From Microbacterium azadirachtae (lineage in GTDB: Bacteria; Actinomycetota; Actinomycetes; Actinomycetales; Microbacteriaceae), in NCBI RefSeq assembly GCF_000956505.1, contig NZ_JYIX01000038.1:62001-126000 (forward strand): a stretch of DNA of 64,000 nt, given 5' to 3'. The notes beneath the pieces are model-generated. The model was not told the origin of the DNA. It saw nothing but the letters and a program-made list of their open reading frames with translations, and searched no databases. Both the position numbers and the translations under genes were made by a program. Of this stretch, positions 16,805 to 26,107 are shown piece by piece (the first letter of the stretch is position 1; each line of letters begins with the position of its first letter).

Positions 16805-17563
16805 ATGTCCGGGCATTCCAAGTGGGCCACGACCAAGCACAAGAAGGCCGTCATCGACTCGCGCCGTGCGAAGTCGTGGGCCAAGCTCATCAAGAACATC
16901 GAGGTCGCTGCGAAGCTCGGCGGCGCCGATCTCGCGGGCAACCCGACGCTCTTCGATGCGGTGCTCAAGGCCAAGAAGACCTCCGTCCCGAAGGACAACA
17001 TCGACCGCGCCATCAAGCGCGGCGCGGGCATCGGCGGAGAGTCGGTCGAGTACTCCTCGATCATGTACGAGGGCTACGGCGCCCACGGCGTCGCGCTCAT
17101 GATCGAGTGTCTGACCGACAACAAGAACCGTGCTGCGGCCGAGGTGCGCACCGCGCTCAGCCGCAACGGCGGAACGCTCGCCGACCCCGGCAGCGTCGCC
17201 TACAACTTCACCCGCAAGGGCGTCATCGTCGTCGAAGGCGAAAACACCACCGAGGACGACGTCATGATGGCGGCGCTCGAGGCGGGCGCGGAGGAGATCG
17301 AGCCGCACGCGCAGGGCTTCGAGATCATCACCGACGCCTCCGACCTGGTCGCGGTGCGCACCGCGCTGCAGGAGGCGGGCATCGAGTACGAGTCGGCCGA
17401 TGTCGAGTTCGTCCCGAACCTCAAGGTCGAGATCGACGCCGAGGCCGCGCGCAAGATCTTCCGCCTCATCGACGCGCTCGAGGACAGCGACGACGTGCAG
17501 AACGTCTACGCGAACTTCGACCTCACGGCCGAGGTGCAGGCCGAGCTCGAGAACGACGAGTAA
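16805..17563 (+). CDS. yebC: YebC/PmpR family protein
   Basis: A 252-residue YebC-family protein, highly conserved from [16 protein letters not shown] through [25 protein letters not shown], the [12 protein letters not shown] stretch and the NGG....GSVAYNF region. The family was first described as transcriptional regulators; recent work links YebC proteins to translation of proline-rich stretches. Which applies here cannot be read from sequence. ATG 16805 follows GGGAG; an earlier in-frame ATG (16772) is not at the family N-terminus. It sits in its usual place before the ruv genes, though here GrpB intervenes. Confidence 0.95.
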   Translation: MSGHSKWATTKHKKAVIDSRRAKSWAKLIKNIEVAAKLGGADLAGNPTLFDAVLKAKKTSVPKDNIDRAIKRGAGIGGESVEYSSIMYEGYGAHGVALMIECLTDNKNRAAAEVRTALSRNGGTLADPGSVAYNFTRKGVIVVEGENTTEDDVMMAALEAGAEEIEPHAQGFEIITDASDLVAVRTALQEAGIEYESADVEFVPNLKVEIDAEAARKIFRLIDALEDSDDVQNVYANFDLTAEVQAELENDE

Positions 17564-17581
17564 GCCGCGAGAGACCCTTCG

Positions 17582-18211
17582 ATGGCCGCGCCGGAGATCG
17601 TCCCGTACGATCCGACGTGGCCATCGGTCGCTTCGCAGTGGATCGAACGGATCCGTGACGCGTTCGCGCGTGCGGGAGTCCCTGCCGCGGAATTCCAGCA
17701 CATCGGTTCGACCGCGGTGCCAGGGCTGGCTGCCAAGCCGTACCTGGATCTCCAGGTCCTCGTGCCGGCGATCCCCGACGAGCGCGCGGTCAGTGCGGCG
17801 CTCGGTCCGCTCCTGATCGAGAGGGCGCGCGGATCCCGACCCGACTCGCCCGGAGTCGACACCGACATCCCGCGACCCGGATCCGATCCGCGTCACCACG
17901 AGAAGCTGCTCTACTTCCGGGAGCTCGACCAGAACGGACCCGTGCGGGGGCTGATCCTGCACATCCGCCGCGGCGACTCGCCGTTCTCGGACTTCGTGGT
18001 CTCGTTCCGCGACTGGCTGCGCGCGGATCCTGCGGCGTCGGCGGAGTACGAGCGGCTGAAGCGGCACCTCGCGGAGGAGAATGCGCATGCCGCCGACTAC
18101 GACGACTACACGAGGGCCAAGAGCGCGTTCATGGACCGCGCGCAAACCGCGATGGGCTGGCCGCGCGCCTCGGCGCCGAGTAGCGGAACCGCGCCTAGCC
18201 TGGAGGGATGA
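17582..18211 (+). CDS. GrpB-family (UPF0157) nucleotidyltransferase-like protein
   Basis: A 209-residue GrpB protein, a family with a nucleotidyltransferase fold and no settled role. Signature segments are IVPYDPTWP at the N-terminus, [22 protein letters not shown] (the GST..PG..AKP.lD motif) and the later [21 protein letters not shown]. The last four bases overlap the start of ruvC (ATGA), so it is co-translated with the Holliday-junction genes, and it is an insertion relative to the common yebC-ruvC order. The final 30 residues are low complexity. Confidence 0.86.
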   Translation: MAAPEIVPYDPTWPSVASQWIERIRDAFARAGVPAAEFQHIGSTAVPGLAAKPYLDLQVLVPAIPDERAVSAALGPLLIERARGSRPDSPGVDTDIPRPGSDPRHHEKLLYFRELDQNGPVRGLILHIRRGDSPFSDFVVSFRDWLRADPAASAEYERLKRHLAEENAHAADYDDYTRAKSAFMDRAQTAMGWPRASAPSSGTAPSLEG

Positions 18212-18795
18212 CGGGAGTACGGCGGGTTCTGGGCATCGATCCCGGCCTCACACGCTGCGGCGTCGGCGTGGTCGACGTCGATCCGATGCGCCGGGGCACG
18301 CTCGTCTATGTGGGCGTGATCCGCACGCCGCCGGACGCGCCGATCGGGGAGCGGCTCGCGGCGGTCGCCGCGGGAATACGCGCGGTCATCGCCGAGCATG
18401 AACCCGATGCCGTGGCCGTGGAGCGGGTGTTCGCCCAGCAGAACACGCACACCGTCATGGGGACGGCGCAGGCCAGCGGCGTCGCGCTGCTCATCGCCGC
18501 GGAGCACGGGCTTCCCGCCGCGACGCACACGCCGAGCGAGGTCAAGGCGGCGGTGACCGGCTACGGCTCTGCGGACAAGAAGCAGGTGCAGGCGATGATC
18601 GCACGCATCCTGCGGCTCGACGCGCCGCCGCAGCCCGCCGATGCGGCCGATGCGCTCGCGATCGCGCTCTGTCACGCGTGGCGAGGGGCAGGCGCGACGG
18701 GCGGGGCCGGCGAGAGCGATGCGCAGACTCCGGCGCAGAAGGCGTGGGCCGACGCGGAGCGTGTCGCTCGAACATACATACGAGCACGTGCGTAG
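18208..18795 (+). CDS. ruvC: Crossover junction endodeoxyribonuclease RuvC
   Basis: The Holliday junction resolvase. The 195-residue protein has the RNase H-like acidic set: D11 in LGIDPGLT, E72 in AVERVF, and D145/D148 in [10 protein letters not shown]. Its ATG follows GGAGGG, which is also preceded by TAGCCT (18196-18201), so either leadered translation with the upstream gene or a leaderless internal start is possible. It is followed by ruvA and ruvB, which drive branch migration. The C-terminal tail of about 25 residues after the catalytic core is variable. Confidence 0.96.
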   Translation: MTGVRRVLGIDPGLTRCGVGVVDVDPMRRGTLVYVGVIRTPPDAPIGERLAAVAAGIRAVIAEHEPDAVAVERVFAQQNTHTVMGTAQASGVALLIAAEHGLPAATHTPSEVKAAVTGYGSADKKQVQAMIARILRLDAPPQPADAADALAIALCHAWRGAGATGGAGESDAQTPAQKAWADAERVARTYIRARA

Positions 18796-18804
18796 ACTGC
18801 TTTC

Positions 18805-19422
18805 ATGATCTCCTCCCTGCGTGGCACCGTGCTGTCCGCGACCACGGATTCCGTCATCATCGAGGTCGGAGGAGTCGGCTTCTCTGTGGCGGTGCCCGGC
18901 GATGTCGCCCACACCGCGCGGGTCGGGCACGAGCTGCGCCTGCACACGTCGCTGATCGTGCGCGAGGACGCGCTGTCGCTCTACGGTTTCGCGGATGCCT
19001 CCGAGCTCGAGGTCTTCGGGCACCTGATCTCCGTCACGGGGGTGGGGCCGAAGTCCGCTCTGGGCGTGCTCTCGCACCTCTCCGTCGACCAGATCGCCAC
19101 GGCCGTGGCCGCGGACGACGATGCCCCGTTCCGCCGCGTGTCCGGGATCGGGCCGAAGACGGCCAAGCTCATCGTGGTGCAGCTCACTGGCAAGCTGCAG
19201 GCTCCGGTCGCGGCGCCCTCCTCTGCATCGATCCCCGACGAGATCGGCACACAGCTGATCGCGGCCCTCATCGGCCTCGGCTGGTCCGAGCGCGTCGCCG
19301 CCGAGGCCGCAGAGCGGAGCACCACCGAGGCGAGCGAGACCGAACGCGGATCCGTCGCGCTGCTGCTGCGCCGCACGCTCGCAACCCTCGGACCGGCCCA
19401 GGGCGGAGCCGCCCGTGGTTGA
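18805..19422 (+). CDS. ruvA: Holliday junction branch migration protein RuvA
   Basis: The junction-binding subunit that loads RuvB. The 205-residue protein has an N-terminal OB fold ([17 protein letters not shown]), two helix-hairpin-helix segments ([14 protein letters not shown] and [16 protein letters not shown]) and the C-terminal RuvB-binding domain (about 155-200). There is no Shine-Dalgarno: TAGACT (18793-18798), which overlaps the ruvC stop codon, lies six bases before the ATG and suggests a second, leaderless promoter for ruvAB. The end overlaps ruvB by eight bases. Confidence 0.96.
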   Translation: MISSLRGTVLSATTDSVIIEVGGVGFSVAVPGDVAHTARVGHELRLHTSLIVREDALSLYGFADASELEVFGHLISVTGVGPKSALGVLSHLSVDQIATAVAADDDAPFRRVSGIGPKTAKLIVVQLTGKLQAPVAAPSSASIPDEIGTQLIAALIGLGWSERVAAEAAERSTTEASETERGSVALLLRRTLATLGPAQGGAARG

Positions 19423-20443
19423 GTTCCACGATTCCGGCGAGGCCGTCGACGAGGTCGAGCTGGCGATCGAGGGAGCGCTGCGCCCGACGAGCCTGAGCGA
19501 GTTCGTCGGTCAGCACAAGGTGCGCGGCCAGATGAAGCTGCTGCTCGAGGCGGCGAGGATCCAGGACCGGCCCGCCGACCACATCCTGCTGTCCGGCCCT
19601 CCGGGACTCGGCAAGACGACGCTGGCGATGATCGTGGCGCACGAGAGCGGGCGACCGCTGCGCATGTCGAGCGGTCCCGCCATCCAGCACGCCGGCGACC
19701 TCGCCGCGCTGCTGTCGAGCCTGACCCCGGGGGAGGTGCTGTTCATCGACGAGATCCACCGGATGGCGCGCTCCGCGGAGGAGATGCTGTACCTCGCGAT
19801 GGAGGACTTCCGCATCGACATCATGGTCGGCAAGGGTGCCGGGGCGACGAGCATTCCGCTCGAGCTCGCCCCGTTCACGCTGGTGGGAGCGACCACGCGC
19901 TCCGGGCTGCTGCCGAACCCGCTGCGCGACCGCTTCGGCTTCACCGCGCACCTGGAGTACTACGAGGCGGACGAGCTCGAGCGGGTGGTCGAGCGCTCCG
20001 CCATCGTCCTCGGCGTCGGCGTGCCCGCCGTGGCACGGGCGGAGATCGGTCGGCGCTCACGCGGAACTCCTCGCATCGCCAACCGCCTGCTGCGGCGCGT
20101 GCGCGACTACGCGCTCGTGCACGGGGGAGGATCCTCGGCCTCCGTCGAGGACGTGAAGGCCGCCCTGGAGCTCTACGACGTCGACCGGATCGGCCTGGAT
20201 CGCCTGGACCGTGCGGTGCTGGACGCGATCGTCCGCCGCTTCCGCGGGGGCCCCGTGGGCCTCAGCACTCTCGCCGTCTCGGTGGGCGAGGAGGCGGACA
20301 CGATCGAGAGCGTGGTGGAGCCGTACCTCGTGCGGATCGGCTTCCTCGGCCGCACGCCCCGCGGGCGCGTGGCGATGCCGGAGGCGTATGCGCACCTCGG
20401 CGTCACGCACCCCGAGGGGGCCGCGTTGTTCGATGACCTATAA
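19415..20443 (+). CDS. ruvB: Holliday junction branch migration ATPase RuvB
   Basis: The AAA+ motor of branch migration. The 342 residues contain Walker A GPPGLGKT (61-68), Walker B FIDEIH (110-115), sensor 1 in [10 protein letters not shown], the arginine finger region LRDRFGF and the C-terminal winged helix (about 265-335). The start is GTG at 19415, inside the end of ruvA. Its stop codon TAA lies within a consensus TATAAT (20439-20444), a likely promoter for yajC-secDF. Confidence 0.97.
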   Translation: MVEFHDSGEAVDEVELAIEGALRPTSLSEFVGQHKVRGQMKLLLEAARIQDRPADHILLSGPPGLGKTTLAMIVAHESGRPLRMSSGPAIQHAGDLAALLSSLTPGEVLFIDEIHRMARSAEEMLYLAMEDFRIDIMVGKGAGATSIPLELAPFTLVGATTRSGLLPNPLRDRFGFTAHLEYYEADELERVVERSAIVLGVGVPAVARAEIGRRSRGTPRIANRLLRRVRDYALVHGGGSSASVEDVKAALELYDVDRIGLDRLDRAVLDAIVRRFRGGPVGLSTLAVSVGEEADTIESVVEPYLVRIGFLGRTPRGRVAMPEAYAHLGVTHPEGAALFDDL

Positions 20444-20444
20444 T
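20439..20444 (+). promoter_or_regulatory. Consensus -10 box TATAAT for yajC-secD-secF
   Basis: A perfect TATAAT overlaps the ruvB stop codon, 75 bases before yajC. It is the only perfect -10 hexamer noticed in an intergenic position in the window. No good -35 hexamer is seen at 16-18 bases. Confidence 0.55.
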
Positions 20445-20518
20445 CGCTGGAGACTTTCACTGTCCCCACCCTTCTGCGCCCCCACCGCCGGCGCGCGCCC
20501 CGAAAGGCACCTCTTCGC

Positions 20519-20968
20519 ATGAATCTCGCGACCTTCTTCTCTCAGTACGGCCTGTTCTTCGTCCTGGCCATCCTGCTCGTCTTCATGGTGTTCTCCACCC
20601 GTCGGCGCAACAAGCGCATGAAGGAGGAGCAGGAGAAGAAGGCCACCGAGACCGTTCCGGGCGCCAAGGTGCTGTTGCAGGGCGGCATCTACGGCACGAT
20701 CGTCGAGTTCGACCCCGAGAACCTGGACCGTCCCGCCCGCGTCGAGGTCGCGCCCGGCGTGATCATCGAGGTGCACTCGCAGGCGATCCTGCGCATCGTC
20801 GACGAGGAGCAGAACGCACCTGTCGTCGACGAGACGCACACGCCCCTCGACGAGCAGACCCCGCTGGATGAGCAGACGCCGCTCGACGAGCGCGCCAAGG
20901 ACATCCGCATCGAGTCGGCCGAGGAGACCCGCGCGCGCCTGGAGCGCGAAGCCGACGACAAGAACTGA
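20519..20968 (+). CDS. yajC: Preprotein translocase subunit YajC
   Basis: A small accessory subunit of the SecDF-YajC complex at the cytoplasmic membrane. Of 149 residues, 8-26 form the single membrane segment (FSQYGLFFVLAILLVFMVF), followed by RRRNKRMKEEQEKK and the family core VLLQGGIYGTIVEFD. The C-terminal tail is unusual: it holds three tandem copies of TPLDE(Q/R) (bases 20839-20892), so it is longer and more acidic than typical. GAAAGG precedes the ATG. It heads the secD-secF unit. Confidence 0.94.
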   Translation: MNLATFFSQYGLFFVLAILLVFMVFSTRRRNKRMKEEQEKKATETVPGAKVLLQGGIYGTIVEFDPENLDRPARVEVAPGVIIEVHSQAILRIVDEEQNAPVVDETHTPLDEQTPLDEQTPLDERAKDIRIESAEETRARLEREADDKN

Positions 20969-21037
20969 CGCGGTCCGCGCGCGGCGCACGACCGTCCCTC
21001 CGGACAGACCGTCCCCCTCAGAAAGCGAAGAACCTTC

Positions 21038-22765
21038 GTGGCATCGTCTTCTCCCGTCAAGCACGCCTGGCGGGTCCTGCTCGGCCTGCTCATCGCCATC
21101 GGCGTGCTGTTCGGCCTGAACGCGCTCGGCGTGTACGGCTTCGGCAAGAGCTCCTGGACGCCTCAGCTGGCCCTGGACCTGCAGGGCGGTACGCAGATCA
21201 TCCTCAGCGCGCAGACTGCTGACGGCAAGGATCCGAACGCCGAACAGCTCACCCAGGCGGCGCAGATCATCCGTCAGCGCGTGGACGCGTCGGGTGTCGG
21301 GGAGTCCGACATCACGACCGAGGGCGGCCGCAACATCGTCGTCCAGATCGCCGGCAAGGCGGACGAGGCCACGCGCAACCGGATCCAGGCGAGCGCCAAG
21401 ATGGAGCTGCGCGCGGTGCTCGCGGCCACAGCGCCGTCGACATCGTTCGTCGGCGACGACGGCAAGTCGACTCCGTATCCGACGCCGGCTCCGGACCTCG
21501 CGTCCACGCCGTCGCCGTCGCCGACCGACGGCAGTGACATGTCGTGGGCCACGCCGAAGCTCCAGGCCCAGTTCCTCGCATACGACTGCAAGACCAAGCG
21601 CGATGCGGCCAAGCTGCCGGCGGATCAGCCGCTCATCGCCTGCGACAGCAGCGATCAGGCCAAGTATCTGCTCGGCCCTGTGGAGCTGGACGGCACGTCG
21701 ATCAAGGACGCCACGGCGGGCCTGAACCAGCAGAACGGGCAGTGGGAGGTCAACCTGACCTTCGACAGCAAGGGCACCGATTCGTTCGGCAAGGTCAGCC
21801 AGCGCCTCTACGCGTTCACCCAGCAGGGTCAGACGCCGCGCAACCAGTTCGCCTTCGTGCTGGACGGCTCCGTCATCTCCGCGCCGACCATGAACGGCGT
21901 CATCCTCGACGGACGGCCCTCCATCAGCGGCTCGTTCACGCAGGAGACGGCCAAGAGCCTCGCCGACCAGCTCAAGTTCGGCGCGCTGCCGCTGAGCTTC
22001 ACCGTGCAGAGCTCTGACACCATCTCGGCCACGCTCGGATCGCAGCAGCTGCAGATCGGCCTCATCGCCGGTCTCATCGGCCTCGGGCTCGTCGCCATCT
22101 ACTCGCTGCTCAGCTACCGCGCGCTCGGCTTCGTGATCATCGCGTCGATCGGCGTGATGGCCGTCCTCACGTACGTGCTGATCTGCATCCTGGGCTGGCG
22201 GATGGGCTTCCGCCTGTCCCTCGCCGGTGTCGCCGGGCTGATCGTGTCGATCGGATTCACGGCCGACTCGTTCATCGTCTACTTCGAACGAATAAGGGAC
22301 GAGCTGCGCGACGGCAAGTCCATCACCGGCGCGGTGGAGGACGGCTGGAGCCGGGCCAAGCGCACGATCTACATCTCCAAGTCGATCAACATCCTCGCCG
22401 CCGTGGTGCTGTACATCCTCGCCGACGCGACCGTGAAGGGCTTCGCGTTCACGCTGGGTCTGACCACGCTCATCGACGTGCTGATCTTCGTGGTGTTCAC
22501 GCACCCGGTGATGCAGATCCTCGCCCGCACCCGGTTCTTCGGCAACGGTCACCCGCTGTCGGGCATGGACCCCGAGGCGCTCGGCGCCGTCTACCGCGGA
22601 CGCACCGAGTACCGCGCGGTGGCCGCGGCCTCCCAGGGCAAGGCGGCCCGTGCCGGCCGCTCCCGCGGTGAGGCGGAGCGACGCCAGACCATCGCCGAAC
22701 GAAAGCGTGCGGAGTCCCTCACCTCCGCGGACCAGGGCGCGAGCCGGAACGGGGAGAACGACTGA
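21038..22765 (+). CDS. secD: Protein translocase subunit SecD
   Basis: The larger of the two RND-type subunits that use the proton motive force to finish protein export. The 575-residue protein has a first membrane segment at about 11-30, the LDLQGGTQIIL motif, a P1 head domain, and five more membrane segments from about residue 345 to 500 including TADSFIVYFERIRDE. A low-complexity PTPAPDLASTPSPSPTDG stretch interrupts the periplasmic domain, and the C-terminal tail of about 70 residues is basic and hydrophilic. The start is GTG; secF follows with a one-base overlap. Confidence 0.96.
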   Translation: MASSSPVKHAWRVLLGLLIAIGVLFGLNALGVYGFGKSSWTPQLALDLQGGTQIILSAQTADGKDPNAEQLTQAAQIIRQRVDASGVGESDITTEGGRNIVVQIAGKADEATRNRIQASAKMELRAVLAATAPSTSFVGDDGKSTPYPTPAPDLASTPSPSPTDGSDMSWATPKLQAQFLAYDCKTKRDAAKLPADQPLIACDSSDQAKYLLGPVELDGTSIKDATAGLNQQNGQWEVNLTFDSKGTDSFGKVSQRLYAFTQQGQTPRNQFAFVLDGSVISAPTMNGVILDGRPSISGSFTQETAKSLADQLKFGALPLSFTVQSSDTISATLGSQQLQIGLIAGLIGLGLVAIYSLLSYRALGFVIIASIGVMAVLTYVLICILGWRMGFRLSLAGVAGLIVSIGFTADSFIVYFERIRDELRDGKSITGAVEDGWSRAKRTIYISKSINILAAVVLYILADATVKGFAFTLGLTTLIDVLIFVVFTHPVMQILARTRFFGNGHPLSGMDPEALGAVYRGRTEYRAVAAASQGKAARAGRSRGEAERRQTIAERKRAESLTSADQGASRNGEND

Positions 22766-23766
22766 TGCGCTCCATGAACGAGCTCGGCAACGACCTCTAC
22801 TCCGGCAAGACCTCCTTCCCGTTCGTCGGGAGGCGGCGGGTCTGGTTCATCATCGCGATCCTGCTCGTGGTCGGATCGGCCCTCGTGCCGCTGTTCCGCC
22901 CGGTGCAGTTCTCGATCGAGTTCACCGGCGGCTCGCAGTTCACCGTCGAGGCGCCTGCCGACCGCAACCAGGACACCGCGACCACCGCCGTGCGCTCGGT
23001 GCTGCCCAACGTCACCACCAAGGTGACCACGGTCAACAACCGCGACATCCGCGTGCAGACGGCCCAGCTCAAGAACGAGCAGCAGAGCCACGACGTTGCC
23101 GCCGCCCTCGCCAAGGCCTACGGCGTCGCCGACGACAAGGTGAACACGTCGTTCATCGGCCCGAGCTGGGGCGAGGGCGTCACCCGGCAGTCGCTGTGGG
23201 GCCTTGCGATCTTCCTCGCGCTGACGTTCCTGATCCTCGCGATCTACTTCCGCACCTGGAAGATGTCGGCGGCCTCGATCCTCGGCCTCCTCGACGTGCT
23301 CGTGATCACGGTCGGCGTGTACGCCCTGGCGGGCTTCGAGATCTCTCCGGCGGCCGTCATCGGCTTCCTGACGATCCTCGCGTACTCGCTCTACGACACC
23401 ACGGTGGTGTTCGACAAGATCCGTGAGAACACGAGCGAGGAAGGCACCAAGTCTTCCCGGACCTTCGGCGAAGCCGTGAACCTCGCGGTCAACCAGACCC
23501 TGATCCGGTCGATCAACACCGCGGTCATCGCGGCGCTGCCGGTCGGCGCGATCCTGTTCATCGGTGCCTTCTGGCTCGGAGCGCAGACGCTGACCGACAT
23601 CTCGCTGTCGATCTTCGTGGGCATCATCGTCGCCGCGTACTCGACGCTGTTCGTCGCCGCGCCGCTGTACTCCCTGTTCCGTGAGAACGAGTCGGGGATC
23701 CGCGAGCACGACAAGCGCGTGCTCGCCGCCCGGGATCGTGCCACGGTCAGCGCGGTGGAGGTCTGA
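22765..23766 (+). CDS. secF: Protein translocase subunit SecF
   Basis: The partner of SecD. The 333 residues have an N-terminal membrane segment (about 25-43), the FSIEFTGGSQF motif, a small external domain, and five membrane segments from about 130 to 295, with YSLYDTTVVFDKIREN as the family signature. The ATG overlaps the SecD stop by one base. The end is followed by a 57-base gap with a TAGGAT box (23800-23805) that may start rel transcription. Confidence 0.97.
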   Translation: MRSMNELGNDLYSGKTSFPFVGRRRVWFIIAILLVVGSALVPLFRPVQFSIEFTGGSQFTVEAPADRNQDTATTAVRSVLPNVTTKVTTVNNRDIRVQTAQLKNEQQSHDVAAALAKAYGVADDKVNTSFIGPSWGEGVTRQSLWGLAIFLALTFLILAIYFRTWKMSAASILGLLDVLVITVGVYALAGFEISPAAVIGFLTILAYSLYDTTVVFDKIRENTSEEGTKSSRTFGEAVNLAVNQTLIRSINTAVIAALPVGAILFIGAFWLGAQTLTDISLSIFVGIIVAAYSTLFVAAPLYSLFRENESGIREHDKRVLAARDRATVSAVEV

Positions 23767-23823
23767 CCGGCCGATGCGTCCTGCCGTTCCGGGCGCTTGT
23801 AGGATGATCTGCCTGGAGGTCGG

Positions 23824-26085
23824 ATGAGCGAGGTCGGGACGACGCCTGGGGCGCCGGCGCAGGGGTCGAGTCTGCGCAGGCTCGTGCCTCGGATCTTCTC
23901 GCGCGCGCCTCGGATCAACGACCTCGACAACCTCATCCGCACGGTCCGGCAGAATCACCCGCGCGGCGACCTCGCGATCATCGAGCGCGCCTATGCGGTC
24001 GCGGCGGAGAAGCATGAGGGCCAGAAGCGCCAGAGCGGCGAGCCGTACATCACGCACCCGCTCGCGGTGGCGCAGATCCTCGCCGATCTCGGGCTGGGAC
24101 CGCGTGCGATCGCGGCCGCGTTGCTGCACGACACGGTCGAGGACACCGGCTACGCGCTGACCGATCTGACCGCGACGTTCGGCGACGAGGTCGCAATGCT
24201 CGTGGACGGCGTCACGAAGCTCGACAAGGTCAAGTACGGCGACAGCGCCCAGGCCGAGACCGTCCGCAAGATGATCGTCGCGATGTCGAAGGACATCCGC
24301 GTGCTGATCATCAAGCTCGCCGACCGCCTGCACAACGCCCGCACGTGGGGCTTCGTCCCGCCGGAGAAGGCGGCGAAGAAGGCCACCGAGACGCTCGAGA
24401 TCTATGCGCCGCTCGCGCATCGACTCGGAATCCAGGCGATCAAGTCCGAGCTCGAGGATTTGTCCTTCGCGGTGCTGCACCCGAAGATCTACGCCGAGAT
24501 CGACAGCCTCATCAAGCAGCGCACCCCGCAGCGGGAGAAGTACATCCGCGAGGTGGTGGACGCGGTCGAGAGCGACCTGCGCGATCTGCGCGTGCGCGGC
24601 AAGGTCGCGGGCCGACCGAAGCAGCTGTACTCCGTCTATCAGAAGATGGTCGTGCGCGGACGCGAGTTCGACGACATCTACGACCTGATCGGGATCCGCG
24701 TGCTGGTCGGCACGGTGCGCGACTGCTACGCGGTGCTCGGCGCCATCCACGCGCGCTGGACGCCGCTGCCCGGCCGGTTCAAGGACTACATCGCCACCCC
24801 GAAGTTCAATCTCTACCAGTCGCTGCACACCACAGTGATCGGCCCAGGCGGCCGCACCGTGGAGATCCAGATCCGCACCCACGAGATGCACCAGCAGGCC
24901 GAGTTCGGCGTCGCGGCGCACTGGATGTACAAGGAGCGGATGAACGGCGGCGGCAAGGGCTCCACGGCCGACGCCGACATGACCTGGCTCGCGCACATCT
25001 CCGACTGGCAGGCGGAGACCGCCGACCCCAGCGAGTTCCTGGACTCCCTGCGCTTCGAGATCGGCGCGAAGGAGGTCTACGTCTTCACGCCCAAGGGCCG
25101 GGTCATCGGGCTCCCGTCGGGAGCGACGCCGGTCGACTTCGCGTACGCGGTGCACACCGAGATCGGCCACCGCACGATGGGCGCCAAGGTCAACGGCCGC
25201 CTCGTGCCGCTGGAGACCGCGCTGAACAGCGGCGACGTCGTCGAGGTGTTCACCTCGAAGAACCCCGACGCGGGCCCCAGCCAGGACTGGCTGACCTTCG
25301 TCAAGAGCACCCGTGCGCGCAACAAGATCCGCGGCTGGTTCACGAAGGAGCGCCGCGAAGAGGCGATCGAGCAGGGCAAGGAGGCCATCGCGCGCGCCAT
25401 GCGCCGGCAGAACCTGCCGCTGCAGCGCCTGATGAACCAGGACTCCTTCGCCGAGGTCGCGCAGCAACTGCGCTACGAGGACGTCTCGGCGCTGTACGCC
25501 GCGGTCGGCGAGGGACATGTGTCCACGCAGTCCGTGCTGGAGAAGGTCACCGCGCTCATCTCCACCACCGAGGACACCTCGACCGGCGCGATCGACCTGC
25601 CCGCCCACGGGCGCAGCCGGGCCCCGCGCGAGGGCGACTCGGGTGTGCTGGTGCGCGGAGCCTCGGATATCCTCGTCAAACTCGCGAAGTGCTGTACGCC
25701 CGTTCCGGGTGACGAGATCGTCGGGTTCGTGACGCGGGGGAGCGGCGTGTCCGTGCACCGCTCGGACTGCGTGAACGTCAAGGCGCTGGCGGTCGAGAAG
25801 GATCGCATGGTCGACGTCGAGTGGGCGCCGACCACGCGCAGCATCTTCCTCGTGCAGATCCAGGTCGAGGCGCTGGATCGTTCCGGTTTGCTGTCTGACG
25901 TCACGCGGGTGCTCAGCGAACACCACGTGAACATCCTGTCTGCCACCGTGCAGACCACCAACGATCGTCTGGCGCTGAGCCGGTTCGTCTTCGAGATGGG
26001 CGACACGGTGCACCTCGACCGCGTGCTGAACGCCGTGCGCCGGATCGACGCCGTCTACGACGTCTACCGCGTCACGTCCTCCTGA
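23824..26085 (+). CDS. rel: Bifunctional (p)ppGpp synthetase/hydrolase (RelA/SpoT homologue)
   Basis: The stringent-response enzyme, which makes and degrades (p)ppGpp. Its 753 residues include an HD hydrolase domain (about 45-195) with THPLAVA, LLHDTVEDT and LADRLHNART, so hydrolase activity is expected. The synthetase domain (about 240-365) has GIRVLVG and RFKDYIATPKFNLYQSLHTT. They are followed by TGS (about 405-465), a conserved-cysteine domain with KCCTPVPGDEI and VHRSDC, and a C-terminal ACT domain (about 675-750). GGAGG lies four bases before the ATG. The position after secF is conserved in actinobacteria. A hairpin overlaps its stop codon. Confidence 0.96.
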   Translation: MSEVGTTPGAPAQGSSLRRLVPRIFSRAPRINDLDNLIRTVRQNHPRGDLAIIERAYAVAAEKHEGQKRQSGEPYITHPLAVAQILADLGLGPRAIAAALLHDTVEDTGYALTDLTATFGDEVAMLVDGVTKLDKVKYGDSAQAETVRKMIVAMSKDIRVLIIKLADRLHNARTWGFVPPEKAAKKATETLEIYAPLAHRLGIQAIKSELEDLSFAVLHPKIYAEIDSLIKQRTPQREKYIREVVDAVESDLRDLRVRGKVAGRPKQLYSVYQKMVVRGREFDDIYDLIGIRVLVGTVRDCYAVLGAIHARWTPLPGRFKDYIATPKFNLYQSLHTTVIGPGGRTVEIQIRTHEMHQQAEFGVAAHWMYKERMNGGGKGSTADADMTWLAHISDWQAETADPSEFLDSLRFEIGAKEVYVFTPKGRVIGLPSGATPVDFAYAVHTEIGHRTMGAKVNGRLVPLETALNSGDVVEVFTSKNPDAGPSQDWLTFVKSTRARNKIRGWFTKERREEAIEQGKEAIARAMRRQNLPLQRLMNQDSFAEVAQQLRYEDVSALYAAVGEGHVSTQSVLEKVTALISTTEDTSTGAIDLPAHGRSRAPREGDSGVLVRGASDILVKLAKCCTPVPGDEIVGFVTRGSGVSVHRSDCVNVKALAVEKDRMVDVEWAPTTRSIFLVQIQVEALDRSGLLSDVTRVLSEHHVNILSATVQTTNDRLALSRFVFEMGDTVHLDRVLNAVRRIDAVYDVYRVTSS

Positions 26086-26107
26086 GCGTCCGTCGTCGCT
26101 CAGGAGG
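26078..26107. terminator. Bidirectional hairpin overlapping two stop codons
   Basis: CCTCCTGAGCG (26078-26088) and CGCTCAGGAGG (26097-26107) form an 11-bp perfect stem with an eight-base loop. The left arm holds the rel stop codon and the right arm the stop codon of the convergent minus-strand gene. It has no T-run. Confidence 0.75.

Noticed and set aside
17582..18211. Dephospho-CoA kinase fused with GrpB
   Set aside because: There is no P-loop; the protein is GrpB alone.
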